Source: Oreohelix idahoensis (Eukaryota; Mollusca; Gastropoda; Stylommatophora; Oreohelicidae). From it: a stretch of 64,000 bases of DNA. The stretch is from the NCBI GenBank assembly GCA_024509875.1, contig JAMPIV010019838.1, forward strand, positions 1 to 64,000, given 5' to 3'. Positions 1 through 10,643 of this stretch are shown here, one piece after another; position 1 is the stretch's first letter; each line of letters begins with the position of its first letter. The notes under the pieces were generated by a model. The model ran no database searches and was not told the origin of the DNA. It saw nothing but the letters and a program-made list of their open reading frames with translations. The position numbers were made by a program, and so were the translations under genes.

Positions 1-439
1 GTTAATATTTCAAGCATCTGCGTTTGCCGCTGAATTCAAATAAAAGGCTTGGTATCGCAAAAGCGTCCAATAAATGACTGTGGCGGATCATATCCAAGGT
101 CCCTTCTGTCGATTTCCTTACTTTATGTCAACTTGGGGGAACGTGACTTTTTCTCCGTTCCCCCCCCACCCCCCCCCCCCTCCTCCCCCAATTGCGTCTC
201 CTTAGCCTTGCTAGTCTCCCGCAATTTTTCAGTCATATTTTTTTCCTTTTGATCCGCCGTTCTCATCCCGTTCAAATGGTAACCGTTTTGATTTCCCGTC
301 TAGCAAGTCAATTTTTATGGAGGGTAGTGACCTGCGGCGTGGGCGATCATGCCTTCTAGTAACTTACGCATTCTTTTTATCCCTATATTTTATCCTTTGG
401 AGATATTTTTACGTTGTATCACTTGTTAATTTTATGACA
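1..439 (-). repeat. 3' LTR of element A (cut by window edge)
   Basis: Bases 1-439 match 19,025-19,595 nearly base for base. The main differences are about six substitutions or small indels and the length of a C tract (about 30 bp here at 160-189, about 165 bp in the other copy). On the minus strand the LTR begins TGTCATAAAATTAAC at 439, directly after a purine-rich run. Roughly 1.5% divergence outside the C tract suggests A is the oldest of the three nested elements. Confidence 0.9.
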
Positions 440-452
440 CATCTCCCCACCT
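440..452 (-). promoter_or_regulatory. Polypurine tract of element A
   Basis: The minus strand reads AGGTGGGGAGATG immediately before the LTR start at 439. This is the expected position and composition of the plus-strand primer of an LTR retrotransposon. Confidence 0.7.
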
Positions 453-526
453 GAAAACATGCCTACGGCAAGTTCTAAAACCAGTGATACACATAGAGAA
501 AATCTCTCCTCACGCCTGCCATTACT

Positions 527-1166
527 CTAATTTTGATCACAGGGGTGCCGACTGAGGAAATCTGCACCGACATTCAATTTGCCTGGGATATATTGGATAC
601 TAAACTGATAAGGTTGAAGCAATAAAGACCACCTCAGCAATCTTGCGTTTTCATGCTTAGCCTGAGATAAGAATACGAGAGGCTGATGATCCGTCTCGAC
701 CACAAAAGTCCTACCATACAGATAGATTTGAAACTTCTTTATTGCCCAGATTAACGCTAAACATTCTTTTTCGCTTGTGGAGTATCCTTGTTCCGCCTTA
801 TTCAATTTGCGGCTTGCATAAGCGACTGGTTTCAGTTTCCCATCAGGTGAAGATGATCTTTGCAACAAAGCCCCTCCGAGTCCTACATTACTTGCATCGG
901 TTCTTAAGACAAAGTCCTGTGTCAAATCAGGCAGTTTGAGAATAGGCTTGCTAGTGAGTTTTTCCTTTAACTCTTGGAACGCTAGTTCACATTGTGCAGT
1001 CCAAATAATTTTATCTGGAAGTCCCTTGCGAGTCAGATCAGTCAGAGGAGCACAAATAGCGTTAAAATTTTTGATGTATTTCTGATAAAATCCGCATAAC
1101 GACACGAATGATCGCACGTCCTTTTTTGTTTGTGGTCTAGGTGCTCTCTGCAGTTTTTCCAAGTTC
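527..1166 (-). pseudogene. pol: Element A pol, 3' part: end of RT connection and RNase H
   Basis: This is the C-terminal part of the Gypsy pol. It has the conserved post-RT stretch (KKDVRSFVSLCGFYQKYI), then an RNase H domain with LRTDASNVGLGG (first Asp), the STSEKECLALIWAI helix (Glu), VETDHQPL (Asp), and the terminal IPGKLNVGADFLSRHP. RNase H is the last domain before the stop at 527-529 and the LTR, as expected when integrase lies upstream of RT. No start codon belongs here: the piece was cut from 12,992-15,700 by element B at the TTAG at 1,167. The domain itself has no internal stops. Confidence 0.92.
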
Positions 1167-1170
1167 TTAG
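1167..1170. repeat. Target-site duplication of element B, left copy (TTAG)
   Basis: TTAG precedes the B LTR start (TGTGACAG at 1,171) and recurs at 12,988-12,991 right after the B LTR end (CTGTCACA at 12,987). A 4-bp duplication fits Ty3/Gypsy integration. Confidence 0.85.
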
Positions 1171-1319
1171 TGTGACAGCGCCATCTTGAGGTCTGTCGTT
1201 CTCGGCGCTGGCCCCATCTGGGCAGTCATGTTGTCTATGTGGTTTAGTGCCTTTTGGTCACGTTATCTTCAAGCAGATTTATTACAAGGCCATAATAAGC
1301 CTACATATTAGTTGTGTTT
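1171..1319 (+). repeat. 5' LTR of element B, left fragment
   Basis: These bases are identical to the start of the 3' LTR (12,373-12,521). The next 364 bp (12,522-12,885 in the 3' copy) are absent here, and the sequence passes straight into element C. The LTR resumes at 10,380. Confidence 0.9.
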
Positions 1320-2117
1320 AACGCCGTCTGCTAAAGGTTAGCGGACGTGCAAATGTAAAGGTTAAGACATTTAATATATTGCGATAGATGTTTCAATTAT
1401 TGAACGCTCCATACACGATCGATTATGACGTGTCTAGCGTTGTTTGGGTCACAGTCGGTAACTAGGAGACGCTACCCTTTGTTACTTGACCGCCAAGCTG
1501 AATAGCTGCGTTTTGTTAACCTTCCAATTCAATGGCATGATATAGCCATTTATATGTGCATTATGATGGACCAGGGTCAGTCCTAGAACTCTACATGAGA
1601 GGAAACTTATGGAGGTTAGTGATTAACTAAATCCTTGGAAGGAGAAAGATAATCGTCTACTTTATACGAAGTAATTAGACTCACAGTCTCACTGTCGGCA
1701 GGTAGCCATTCTATCTGCGCGTGCATATAGCTGTGATGTTCTGACGACAATTACTGCATTGTATCCTTAAACGGACATTGACATGTAAAACAGCAGTCTA
1801 CGCTATTGATTGATTGATGCATGTACCTCATGTGTGAATTGAACTGTTTATGTATGTGTGTAATCCATATTAAATTGTGAAGGACTCGAACCGGAGGCAT
1901 TATTCGTTGAATCACGTTACACCATTCAACCATTATGAATTATGTATTTTTATATCAAGTTGCTGAGTTAATAAGATGAACAGTTGTTTACATCTTGATG
2001 CCAAGTTCAGGCATTACGACAACCCAAAGGTGAGGTTCACCCCATTCGCGTACGAATATTAGCACGATCAGAATTCAAGCAACACAACCAGTAACCACAC
2101 ACGAAAGTCCTTCAACA
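1318..2117 (+). repeat. 5' LTR of element C (first 17 bp missing)
   Basis: It matches 9,581-10,379 almost perfectly and ends TTCAACA before the primer site. The expected start, TGTTACGG plus nine bases (9,564-9,580 in the other copy), is missing at the junction with B. A 60-codon open frame on the minus strand occurs in both LTRs and is not a gene. Confidence 0.92.
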
Positions 2118-2121
2118 AAAG

Positions 2122-2139
2122 TGGCGGCCGAATGCGGGG
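2122..2139 (+). promoter_or_regulatory. Putative primer-binding site of element C
   Basis: TGGCGGCCGAATGCGGGG begins 4 bp after the 5' LTR. It starts with TGG, complementary to the CCA end of a tRNA, as Gypsy primer sites do. I do not assign the tRNA. Confidence 0.6.
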
Positions 2140-3694
2140 AACGACAGAAAAAAGAAACAAACTTCTGTTCCTTACGCACATGTTAACCACAAATATTTAC
2201 GATCAATTTTCGATCACATGATCCAGTCGAAGATGACGCAGTACTCATTATAATGCCTAACAACGTGACGTCACCGAAAGTCGTGTAGGTGAACTGTCGG
2301 AGAAACCAAAGCCGTTTCTAAGTCTAACCAGGGGAAACATGAGCCATTGAAGCAAACACACGATATGGACTACAGGAGCAGACAGTCAAAGGCACAGGCC
2401 TAGCCGTCGACGACAACGAGCATCAAGTGAAGCAGCAAATAAAGATAAGTTTAGCTCAATAACTATTGTCGTTAACGTGACAGTGCTAACTGAGTCCATG
2501 CCCTCTGCCTACATCGGCATGTTTTTACCTATGTTTAATGTACTTTTTGTTGTCTTAATGTGTTGTTAATTAGTGGGTGGTAGGGAGGATGAACCGAAAT
2601 TAGATTCTGTGGCTCTCACGATGCCTGAATTGATTTCGGTCGTTTCTTAGGGCAGTTAAACGATTGCACTTTTGGAAGCCCCATTGAGGTTTGCCATTGG
2701 ACTGTCTGTCCAAATCTGCTGTCGTTTGACGATTTGTGTTAGCTGTACCGTTCCGTAGATAACTGGTGTATTTTATTCGTACTCAGTTCACAATTTTATT
2801 CAGTTTTGTATCATGTTCGTTAACTATTTCGTCCAGTCTACTCTTACTATCAATTTATTTTATGATTGTTAAATGTTCGTCCGTTATGAGTCCTGTGATG
2901 TCATCATCATTTTTTGCAGTCATTTTTTTTTTGTGTACTTTGCATATTAAGTTGACCTCGGGTCAATCTTTGACCCTTCGTTTTCCGTGTGACACTTCCG
3001 CTTGTTTTATTTAGTTCATAAATTCATTTTTAATTGTGAAAATGTCTTGTTTGCGTCTTGACATTGTTTGTACCCTTTAGTTGCATCATTGTTTTGTTTG
3101 TCCTCATGATATATATTAAATGCTACATTAATAATATAACATTATATTCAATAATACACTTGTAATTTAATTTAATTAATTTTTTCTGACATTTAAGGTT
3201 AATATGGGACATTGCATAATTATGCAGTGATAGTCCAAGAAATTAGCACTGCAATTTATAAGAGATGCCTAGGGCATAATAATATAATATATATATTGAC
3301 CAAATAAAATAATCTTATAGTCTACCTTTGAGGTAATAGACCCATTGTATATTATTTAATATACTTTTCTGGTACTAAGAGAGTGACTTAGTACATTGAA
3401 CAATATAATTACTAGGAATCATACCCAACATCATTGGATATTGAGATTAATTGTGTGATGTAATTACATTATAGTTAACAGATATCATAACTATTTATGA
3501 TATAGTTAGTACTTAGATACAATATTGTTACAAAATATTGTCTATTAGTTGAACTTAGACATTAGAGTTCAGTACTATTGTGATTATTTATATTGAATAT
3601 TCCTAAGTTGAGTAAGTATAATAATTACTCTGAAGCTACTATTGACTATTTTAATCAGTAATTACCAATAATTACTTACCAGATAAAAGTCAAA
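2140..3694 (+). other. Leader of element C, no coding
   Basis: About 1.55 kb between the primer site and the gag ATG, increasingly AT-rich towards gag and full of stops. An 82-codon frame at 2,766-3,014 has no recognisable domain and looks like chance. A leader this long is unusual for Gypsy but fits an element with a long untranslated RNA leader. Confidence 0.6.
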
Positions 3695-4418
3695 ATGCTT
3701 ACTATAGACCATTTCGTTAAAATTGGTAAGGAATATGGTTATAAATCTCAAGAACTTCGTCAGTTTGCTGAGGCAGAACTGGAAAAACATAAAGCAGAAA
3801 TGGAGGAACGTGAAAGAAAAGAAGCAGAGAAAAAGGCTGCATTAAAGAAAGAGGAAGAGGAACAAAAGGCTGCATTAAAGAAAGAGGAGGAGGAACGTGA
3901 GATGAAGCAAATTGCCAAGGAAAATAGATTAAGAGAGATTGCTCAACGTGAAAGAGAAGAGCAAAGAGCAATTACCAAACAGGAAGAAGAGAATAAATTG
4001 AAACGAGAGGAAATTATTTTACAACAAGAAATGGAATTGGCGCGTATTAAATTGGAGACAGCAAGATTACAAGCACAAAGTGCTGATGCAAACCAGAATA
4101 ATAACGCACAAAATGGATCGTCATCCAGCCAAACTAAACATTTCTACAACTTTAAATTACCCACTCTCAACTTAAACGTGGACGACCTTTCATCGTTCCT
4201 GTCACGTTTTGAACAGACTTGCAAAACAAATCATTTGCCTGAAGAGTCATGGGTACTCAAGTTAAATGAATTCTTGGTTGGAGAACCATTGACGGCTTCT
4301 CAAAATGCTGACCCATCAATAGCAAATAACTACGGTGCTATTAAGTCCTTGCTTTTACGAAGGTTTCACCTGGACGAGGAACACTGTAGGTTGAAATTTA
4401 AGGGAATTTTACCTGAAT
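3695..4418 (+). pseudogene. gag: Element C gag, N-terminal part (frameshifted near 4,418)
   Basis: The ATG at 3,695 opens a frame with a strongly charged N-terminal coiled coil (about residues 25-130, Glu/Lys/Arg-rich, with repeated KKEEEE blocks). The capsid begins near residue 150 (HFYNFKLPTLNLNVDDLSSF). The frame stays open to 4,513, but after about 4,418 its residues stop resembling capsid. The capsid instead continues in the frame that leads into pol (SKDFAGFIANIRNTFNRWV from 4,420). A single small indel at 4,416-4,421 therefore breaks an ancestral gag-pol frame. The capsid C-terminal part resembles that of element A gag and, by family knowledge, the Gmr1-type capsid from which the vertebrate SCAN domain is thought to derive. 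Confidence 0.85.
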
Positions 4419-4419
4419 C

Positions 4420-7400
4420 TCCAAAGATTTTGCAGGATTCATTGCGAACATACGCAATACATTTAATAGATGGGTTGAACTGGCAGAAGTCAACAAATCA
4501 TACGACAAATTAGTTGATTTACTACTACGGGATAAGGTATTATCTTCGGTTAGCCAGCCATTTTTTGCATATTTGCAGGAGCGTAAACCAGGTACTATCG
4601 ACGAGTTAGAAAAAATTTCTTTAAACTACTGTTCGGCACATCCGAATGCAACCATTTCTAACTCCTCATTAAGAGAACCTCTACCTGTGGCGTCTAATAT
4701 GGCCTCCAATCATAATAACAAACAAAGACATCACAGTGTAGACAGAAGTAGGTTCCAAAGAAATCACAATGTTAACTTTCAGAAGGGACATAATAATGAT
4801 TTCAACAATAAAAATGAGTTCAACAGAGGTAGATCACGAGATAGAAATTATTCACCTCAAACAAACTACCACAATGGTCAACATAACACTAATTATAATC
4901 GATCACATACTCCCAATAATAACAATAACTGGAATGGTAATAATCATGGCTCGAGACATCGAGATAATAGTTACTATAGAGGACGACGAGATAATTCTAA
5001 CAATTATACTCGGAATCGATCTCATTCTCGGGGATCATCTCATTACAACCATAATACAGGGGCGGCAGTTACAAATAATACTACCCCTATAGCTCAGGTC
5101 CCACTTGACAATAATACAACACAGTCTTCTGCTGCATGTTTTGCTATTAATTATAATGTGGCAAATAGTTGCCAACAATGCAATCTTATTTTTCAGAAGG
5201 CGAAAGAAACAGTGCTTAACTGCGGACATATTACACCAGAGGTAGGTCTTGCAGTCAACGATGGAACAGGCTTACTAATTTTTAACAGGGGATTAGTTAA
5301 TGGATCCGTCGTCTCAGTGCTGAGGGATTCAGGATCCACGACGATTGGTATACGTCAGTCGCTGGTACATCCTAGCTGTGCGACAGGAGAATATGTACGC
5401 TGCATGACATTTGGTGGAACTATTGAGTTTTACCCCACAGCTATTGTTCATATTAGAACACCCTTTTTCACAGGGAATGTAAAAGTATGTATGCTAAAAA
5501 AGCCTATAGCTGATCTGATGGTTGGTCGTATACACGGTAGTAAAGATTGTACTCCAGATGAGATCATAGAATGGGAGAAACATAACCTATGCACTGGAAA
5601 CGCCGTGACGACTAGAGCGCAGACTCAACTCATTGAGAAATTTAGTGATAATAAGATGGATGCAGACAACCAAGAGGAGTTTGTAGTCAATTCACCTATT
5701 GACAGGGAAACATTTGCAACCAAACAAAAAGAGGATAAATCTTTAAAAAAAATTTTTAAGCTGGTTGATAAAGTTGACAATCTATCCTCAGGTAATAATA
5801 ACAAACATTGGTTTGTTATTAAAAATGACATATTGATTAGATGTTTTAATGACAAATCACAAATGAAACAACAAGTTATGGTCCCGTATACTTTTAGACG
5901 GTACATTCTTCAACATGCACATGACTCACATTGTGCTGGACATATGGGATATACTCGAACACGATCTCGAGTACTGTCTTCATTCTTTTGGCCAGGAGTG
6001 TCAAGAGATATTTCGCAGTATGTACGTTCCTGTACTACATGCCAAGAAGTGAAAGCACGTGGAGCTTTTCACACGGCGCCTATTCAGGCTTGCGATATCT
6101 CAGTAAGACCGTTTGACAAGATGGCCATAGATATTATTGGTCCATTGCTACCATCGGCCAGAGGACATAGATTCGTCCTTACGTGCATTGATTTGTGCAC
6201 ACGATGGCCAGAAGCTATCCCATTAAAAACCACCACTACCACAGATGTAGCTGATGCACTACATCTCATCTTTTCTAGAATAGGGTTTCCTAGAAAATTT
6301 TTATCAGACCATGGGTCACAGTTCATATCTGACACCATGAAGGAAGTCATGAAAACTTGGAACATTGATAGGAATTTAAGTAGTATTTATCATCCTATGA
6401 GTAATGGTGCGGTTGAAAGACTTAACCGTACACTTAAACAACTACTACATAAGGTTACTGCTAAGCACCCTCATGACTGGGACAGAGCACTCCCAGCTGT
6501 TCTATTTGCTTATCGGGAGGTACCGCATGAACAAACTGGCTTCTCTCCCTTTGAATTAGTTTTTGGTGCTCCCCCAAGAGGTCCTATGGGACTAATAAAA
6601 GACTTATTAATTGACGAGGAGATGACTCAGGACACTCAGTCATCTTACGAGTATGTGATTAATCTTCGGAAGAACATTATTGAGTCTTGCCAGTTGGCAA
6701 CAGCTTCTTCTGAGGCTGCAAAAGCTAAGGCTCGATCTCTACAAAATAGGTCTCGACGATTACGCCAATTATTCCCAGGCGATGAGGCTTATGTGTTACT
6801 TCCTCACAATAACAATAAATTATTGATATCTTGGAATGGTCCTTACAAAGTCATTGATAAAATTTCCGACGTTGATTACGTCTTAGATATCAAGGGACAC
6901 AAAAAGATATTTCATATTAACATGCTCAAGCAATTTCATACACGTCCTGAACACTTACAGTCAATTTTTCATGAACTAGATGACAACACAGTATCTACTT
7001 GTTATTATTCCAACTTATCGGTCATCCAGGAAGAAGAATCTTCTTTTCCTGAGGTACAGTTACCGTTACCGGTACCAGTAGTTCAACCTACTGAATCTTG
7101 GCGGGATGTAACCATCTCTTCAACGGTTACACCGCAACAGCGTCTACAGATCGCTAATCTATTACAATCTTATCCAGATGTGTTGACCGACGTCCCGGGT
7201 CGCACATCGGCTATTAGTCATGACATTACTCTCAATGATGATACACCTATTCGTGTACATCCCTATTCGGTTCCTTTACATTTCCTTGCTAAAACTACTA
7301 AGGAACTTGAACAGATGTTGTCTCTGGGAATCATTGAGACTAGTAATTCGCCATTCTCTTCTCCATTAGTGATTGTCCGGAAGAAGGACAATAACATCAG

Positions 7401-8511
7401 ACTATGTGTTGACTATAGAAAATTAAATGCTAAGACTATAGTTGACAGCGAACCACATCCACTTATCGACGACTTACTGCCACGTCTATCCAACGCAACT
7501 ATATTTAGTAAGATAGACTTAACTAAAGGTTATTGGCAGATACCACTGACCGAAAAGGCTAAGTACTACACCGCATTTTCCACTCCACAAGGTCTATACC
7601 AGTGGAATGTGATGCCTTTTGGGCTTGTTAATGCGCCAGCTACCTTCATTCGCCTGATGCGACAAATTTTATCAGGTAGACCAGACGTTATTACATATAT
7701 TGACGACATATGCTTGTTTAGTTCGTCGTTTGAGGAACATGTTTCGGGACTTAGATATGTTTTCGACACTCTAAGGAATTATCATCTAACTGCTAAACCT
7801 ACAAAGGTTCAAATCGCGTGTAATGAGATAACCTTTTTGGGACATATCATTGGATCGGGATATATCCGAACGTTACCTAGTACGGTCTCCAAAATTCTAA
7901 ACATAGCAGTTCCTCAGACGAAGAAACAGGTCAGGAGTTTGTTAGGACTTGTTCAATATTACAGTAGATTCATACCAAACTTGTCATCCATCACGGCTGT
8001 ATTGTCTTCATTGTTAAAAAAAGACATGCCGGTGAAGGTGACATGGACTGGTATATGCAATGAAACTTTCAACAAAATTATAAATTTGTTCTCGCATGAA
8101 CCAATTTTAAGACTTCCCGATGCTTCCAAAAGATTTTTCTTACGAACAGATGCTAGTAACTACGGCATTGGTGCATGCCTGCTCCAGAACCATGATGGCG
8201 TTCTACATCCTACCTTATATATTTCAAGAAAGCTAAAGCCGGCAGAAACAAAGTATTCCACAGTGGACAAGGAACTTTTATCAGTTATATGGGCAATAAC
8301 TAAACTTGAAAAGTTTTTGCTTGGTGCTCCATTCACCATACAAACCGACCAACGTGCTGTAGCATCTTTGCGTCGATCTAACCACAAGAGCCCAAAACTC
8401 GCCAGATATGCAATCATCCTACAGCCATTTGAATTCTCCATTGAACATATTCCTGGCACTGAAAATATTGTGGCGGATGCGTTGTCACGTAATCCTATTG
8501 ACGACGAATGA
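4420..8511 (+). CDS. pol: Element C gag end plus pol: nucleocapsid-like, protease, integrase, RT, RNase H
   Basis: One open frame from the capsid end to the stop at 8,511. No ATG starts it; it is read as the continuation of gag. In order: capsid end (4,420-4,660), an Asn/His/Arg-rich basic stretch with RGR and SRDR motifs (about 4,690-5,060) in place of CCHC knuckles, protease with LRDSGST (near 5,330, DSG instead of DTG), integrase zinc region (HDSHCAGHMG then CTTCQ, near 5,925-6,050), integrase core with IDIIGPL, SDHGSQF and NGAVERLNR (D, D, E near 6,135, 6,310 and 6,415), RT with LCVDYRKLN, IDLTKGYWQ and catalytic YIDD near 7,700, and RNase H with LRTDASNYGIG and VADALSR. Integrase before RT is the Gmr1 order. 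All catalytic residues checked are present. Confidence 0.93.
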   Translation, partial: SKDFAGFIANIRNTFNRWVELAEVNKSYDKLVDLLLRDKVLSSVSQPFFAYLQERKPGTIDELEKISLNYCSAHPNATISNSSLREPLPVASNMASNHNNKQRHHSVDRSRFQRNHNVNFQKGHNNDFNNKNEFNRGRSRDRNYSPQTNYHNGQHNTNYNRSHTPNNNNNWNGNNHGSRHRDNSYYRGRRDNSNNYTRNRSHSRGSSHYNHNTGAAVTNNTTPIAQVPLDNNTTQSSAACFAINYNVANSCQQCNLIFQKAKETVLNCGHITPEVGLAVNDGTGLLIFNRGLVNGSVVSVLRDSGSTTIGIRQSLVHPSCATGEYVRCMTFGGTIEFYPTAIVHIRTPFFTGNVKVCMLKKPIADLMVGRIHGSKDCTPDEIIEWEKHNLCTGNAVTTRAQTQLIEKFSDNKMDADNQEEFVVNSPIDRETFATKQKEDKSLKKIFKLVDKVDNLSSGNNNKHWFVIKNDILIRCFNDKSQMKQQVMVPYTFRRYILQHAHDSHCAGHMGYTRTRSRVLSSFFWPGVSRDISQYVRSCTTCQEVKARGAFHTAPIQACDISVRPFDKMAIDIIGPLLPSARGHRFVLTCIDLCTRWPEAIPLKTTTTTDVADALHLIFSRIGFPRKFLSDHGSQFISDTMKEVMKTWNIDRNLSSIYHPMSNGAVERLNRTLKQLLHKVTAKHPHDWDRALPAVLFAYREVPHEQTGFSPFELVFGAPPRGPMGLIKDLLIDEEMTQDTQSSYEYVINLRKNIIESCQLATASSEAAKAKARSLQNRSRRLRQLFPGDEAYVLLPHNNNKLLISWNGPYKVIDKISDVDYVLDIKGHKKIFHINMLKQFHTRPEHLQSIFHELDDNTVSTCYYSNLSVIQEEESSFPEVQLPLPVPVVQPTESWRDVTISSTVTPQQRLQIANLLQSYPDVLTDVPGRTSAISHDITLNDDTPIRVHPYSVPLHFLAKTTKELEQMLSLGIIETSNSPFSSPLVIVRKKDNNIRLCVDYRKLNAKTIVDSEPHPLIDDLLPRLSNATIFSKIDLTKGYWQIPLTEKAKYYTAFSTPQGLYQWNVMPFGLVNAPATFIRLMRQILSGRPDVITYIDDICLFSSSFEEHVSGLRYVFDTLRNYHLTAKPTKVQIACNEITFLGHIIGSGYIRTLPSTVSKILNIAVPQTKKQVRSLLGLVQYYSRFIPNLSSITAVLSSLLKKDMPVKVTWTGICNETFNKIINLFSHEPILRLPDASKRFFLRTDASNYGIGACLLQNHDGVLHPTLYISRKLKPAETKYSTVDKELLSVIWAITKLEKFLLGAPFTIQTDQRAVASLRRSNHKSPKLARYAIILQPFEFSIEHIPGTENIVADALSRNPIDDE

Positions 8512-9563
8512 TCAACATTGACATTCCTAAAACACGTCAATCATCACTACATTGGATATAACGAAGTATCAACTATAAGGGAACTAACCTTGCCTTCAAT
8601 TTAATATTTATAAACACTATGTGCATCACAGAATTGAACTAAAGACAATCAAGGTATACATATTGACATTGAAACTTCGTCTAACGTCCATACACAATAT
8701 ATGAATATTCGTTGAACAATCATGGAACAATATCTGACGACAAGTCGAACTTATTATCCTATGTGCACTTAATTCTTGGATGCTGGGATAAATGACATTT
8801 CTTTCCAACGTAAACGTTTGAACATTTTTGCCTAAAAGAATTCATCAGGATCAAGACTACGGATGGATCATCATATCCTATACTAATTAATTAGTTAACT
8901 TAACTTCTTAATTGAATTATTATCAATAAAATGAAATGTGAGAAAAAAATGAAATGAAAGAACAAAAAAAAGAGAACGAAATATAAAAAGAAGAAATTAT
9001 GAAAAGAGAAAATAAATCTCACACAAGTATTAGATTAATATTTTTTTTTTAATGTACCTATACGTTATTTAGTTAGTTAAATTAGATAGTTATTATTCAC
9101 TAACACTTAACACACCCAATTAAGTTAAACTTATATTCGAATTTCTTTCTATTTCTTCTCACTTATTTTGTCTTTTCTTCTCTCATAACATCGCGTTATA
9201 TTAGAATCTTAATAATTTAACTCTTAGTTTAATTAATTAATTTAATTTTAATTAGTCAAATTAATTCCTATATGACATACTAATACGACAGACCTTACTT
9301 TAATTTAATTCTATCATTCACTATTAACATTGGACATTTTATTTAGTTGATATAATAATATGTATAATATTGATATATAATGTGATTAATGTTAGATGAC
9401 TATGACAAATAGTTAGTTGACATGACCGCGACACGGTTCTACTCAGAACATCGTCGGCCATATGTCACGATTGTGTTAAATTTTTTTTTTTGAAAAATTG
9501 TTAAGTCGGATAGATCTTGAAAAAAAATCTATCGATTTTTTTTTTCCCCGGTGTACAGGGAAT
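8512..9563 (+). other. 3' untranslated region of element C
   Basis: About 1 kb of AT-rich sequence with no coding frame between the pol stop and the 3' LTR. It ends in T runs, CCCCGG and GTACAGGGAAT just before the LTR. The purine tract is short (ACAGGGAA), so the plus-strand primer is only tentatively placed at 9,554-9,563. Confidence 0.6.
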
Positions 9564-10379
9564 TGTTACGGTATATGATATTAACGCCGTCTGCTAAAGG
9601 TTAGCGGACGTGCAAATGTAAAGGTTAAGACATTTAATATATTGCGATAGATGTTTCAATTATTGAACGCTCCATACACGATCGATTATGACGTGTCTAG
9701 CGTTGTTTGGGTCACAGTCGGTAACTAGGAGACGCTACCCTTTGTTACTTGACCGCCAAGCTGAATAGCTGCGTTTTGTTAACCTTCCAATTCAATGGCA
9801 TGATATAGCCATTTATATGTGCATTATGATGGACCAGGGTCAGTCCTAGAACTCTACATGAGAGGAAACTTATGGAGGTTAGTGATTAACTAAATCCTTG
9901 GAAGGAGAAAGATAATCGTCTACTTTATACGAAGTAATTAGACTCACAGTCTCACTGTCGGCAGGTAGCCATTCTATCTGCGCGTGCATATAGCTGTGAT
10001 GTTCTGACGACAATTACTGCATTGTATCCTTAAACGGACATTGACATGTAAAACAGCAGTCTACGCTATTGATTGATTGATGCATGTACCTCATGTGTGA
10101 ATTGAACTGTTTATGTATGTGTGTAATCCATATTAAATTGTGAAGGACTCGAACCGGAGGCATTATTCGTTGAATCACGTTACACCATTCAACCATTATG
10201 AATTATGTATTTTTTATCAAGTTGCTGAGTTAATAAGATGAACAGTTGTTTACATCTTGATGCCAAGTTCAGGCATTACGACAATCCAAAGGTGAGGTTC
10301 ACCCCATTCGCGTACGAATATTAGCACGATCAGAATTCAAGCAACACAACCAGTAACCACACACGAAAGTCCTTCAACA
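9564..10379 (+). repeat. 3' LTR of element C (complete)
   Basis: 816 bp, starting TGTTACGG and ending TTCAACA (TGTT/AACA ends). It repeats 1,318-2,117 with about three changes. It is followed at once by GTTGCAAGC, which is position 12,886 of the intact B LTR, so C lies inside B's 5' LTR. Confidence 0.92.
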
Positions 10380-10481
10380 GTTGCAAGCAACCAATAATTG
10401 CAACCCCTGTCAAACGATCCTTAATAAATTTTCTTGGTGCACGGGTCTTGGGTGTGAGGTACCCCTAGCGCCCCTGTCACA
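10380..10481 (+). repeat. 5' LTR of element B, right fragment
   Basis: Matches 12,886-12,987 with two or three substitutions and ends CTGTCACA. It carries an AATAAA (CCTTAATAAATT) where the 3' copy has TATAAA, so the polyadenylation signal differs between the two LTRs. Confidence 0.88.
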
Positions 10482-10483
10482 AG

Positions 10484-10501
10484 TGGCGTCGTCGGCAGGA
10501 T
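10484..10501 (+). promoter_or_regulatory. Putative primer-binding site of element B
   Basis: TGGCGTCGTCGGCAGGAT lies 2 bp after the LTR end and starts with TGG, as expected for priming by a tRNA 3' end. The tRNA is not assigned. Confidence 0.6.
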
Positions 10502-10643
10502 CAACCAGATAGCACGCAGTGAAGCAACTCTTCAGCAATCAGAGCAGCAACAGCCGAAACAGTAGAACACCCAGTTCAGTGCAAGGCAAGGGACGGGATC
10601 ATCCAGTTTGTCAAGATTTCTAGTCAACTCTACTAGCAACAAG

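Larger units (their letters stand above)
1318..10379 (+). mobile_element. Element C: integrase-first (Gmr1-like) Ty3/Gypsy retrotransposon nested in the LTR of B
   Basis: Two LTRs (1,318-2,117 and 9,564-10,379) differ by only about three changes in 800 bp. They flank a primer site, a 1.55-kb leader, gag, a single long pol frame and a 1-kb AT-rich 3' region. Pol order is protease, integrase, RT, RNase H. The 3' LTR is complete (TGTT...AACA). The 5' LTR lacks its first 17 bp, which were deleted together with part of the surrounding B LTR. It is the youngest element of the nest and nearly coding-competent: one gag frameshift is the only obvious lesion. Confidence 0.93.

Noticed and set aside
2766..3014. 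82-codon frame in the leader of element C
   Set aside because: Hydrophobic but without recognisable features. It lies in the untranslated leader; chance is likely.
1751..10196. Identical 60-codon minus-strand frames at 1,751-1,933 and 10,014-10,196
   Set aside because: They lie in the two LTRs of element C, are the same sequence twice and have no domain.
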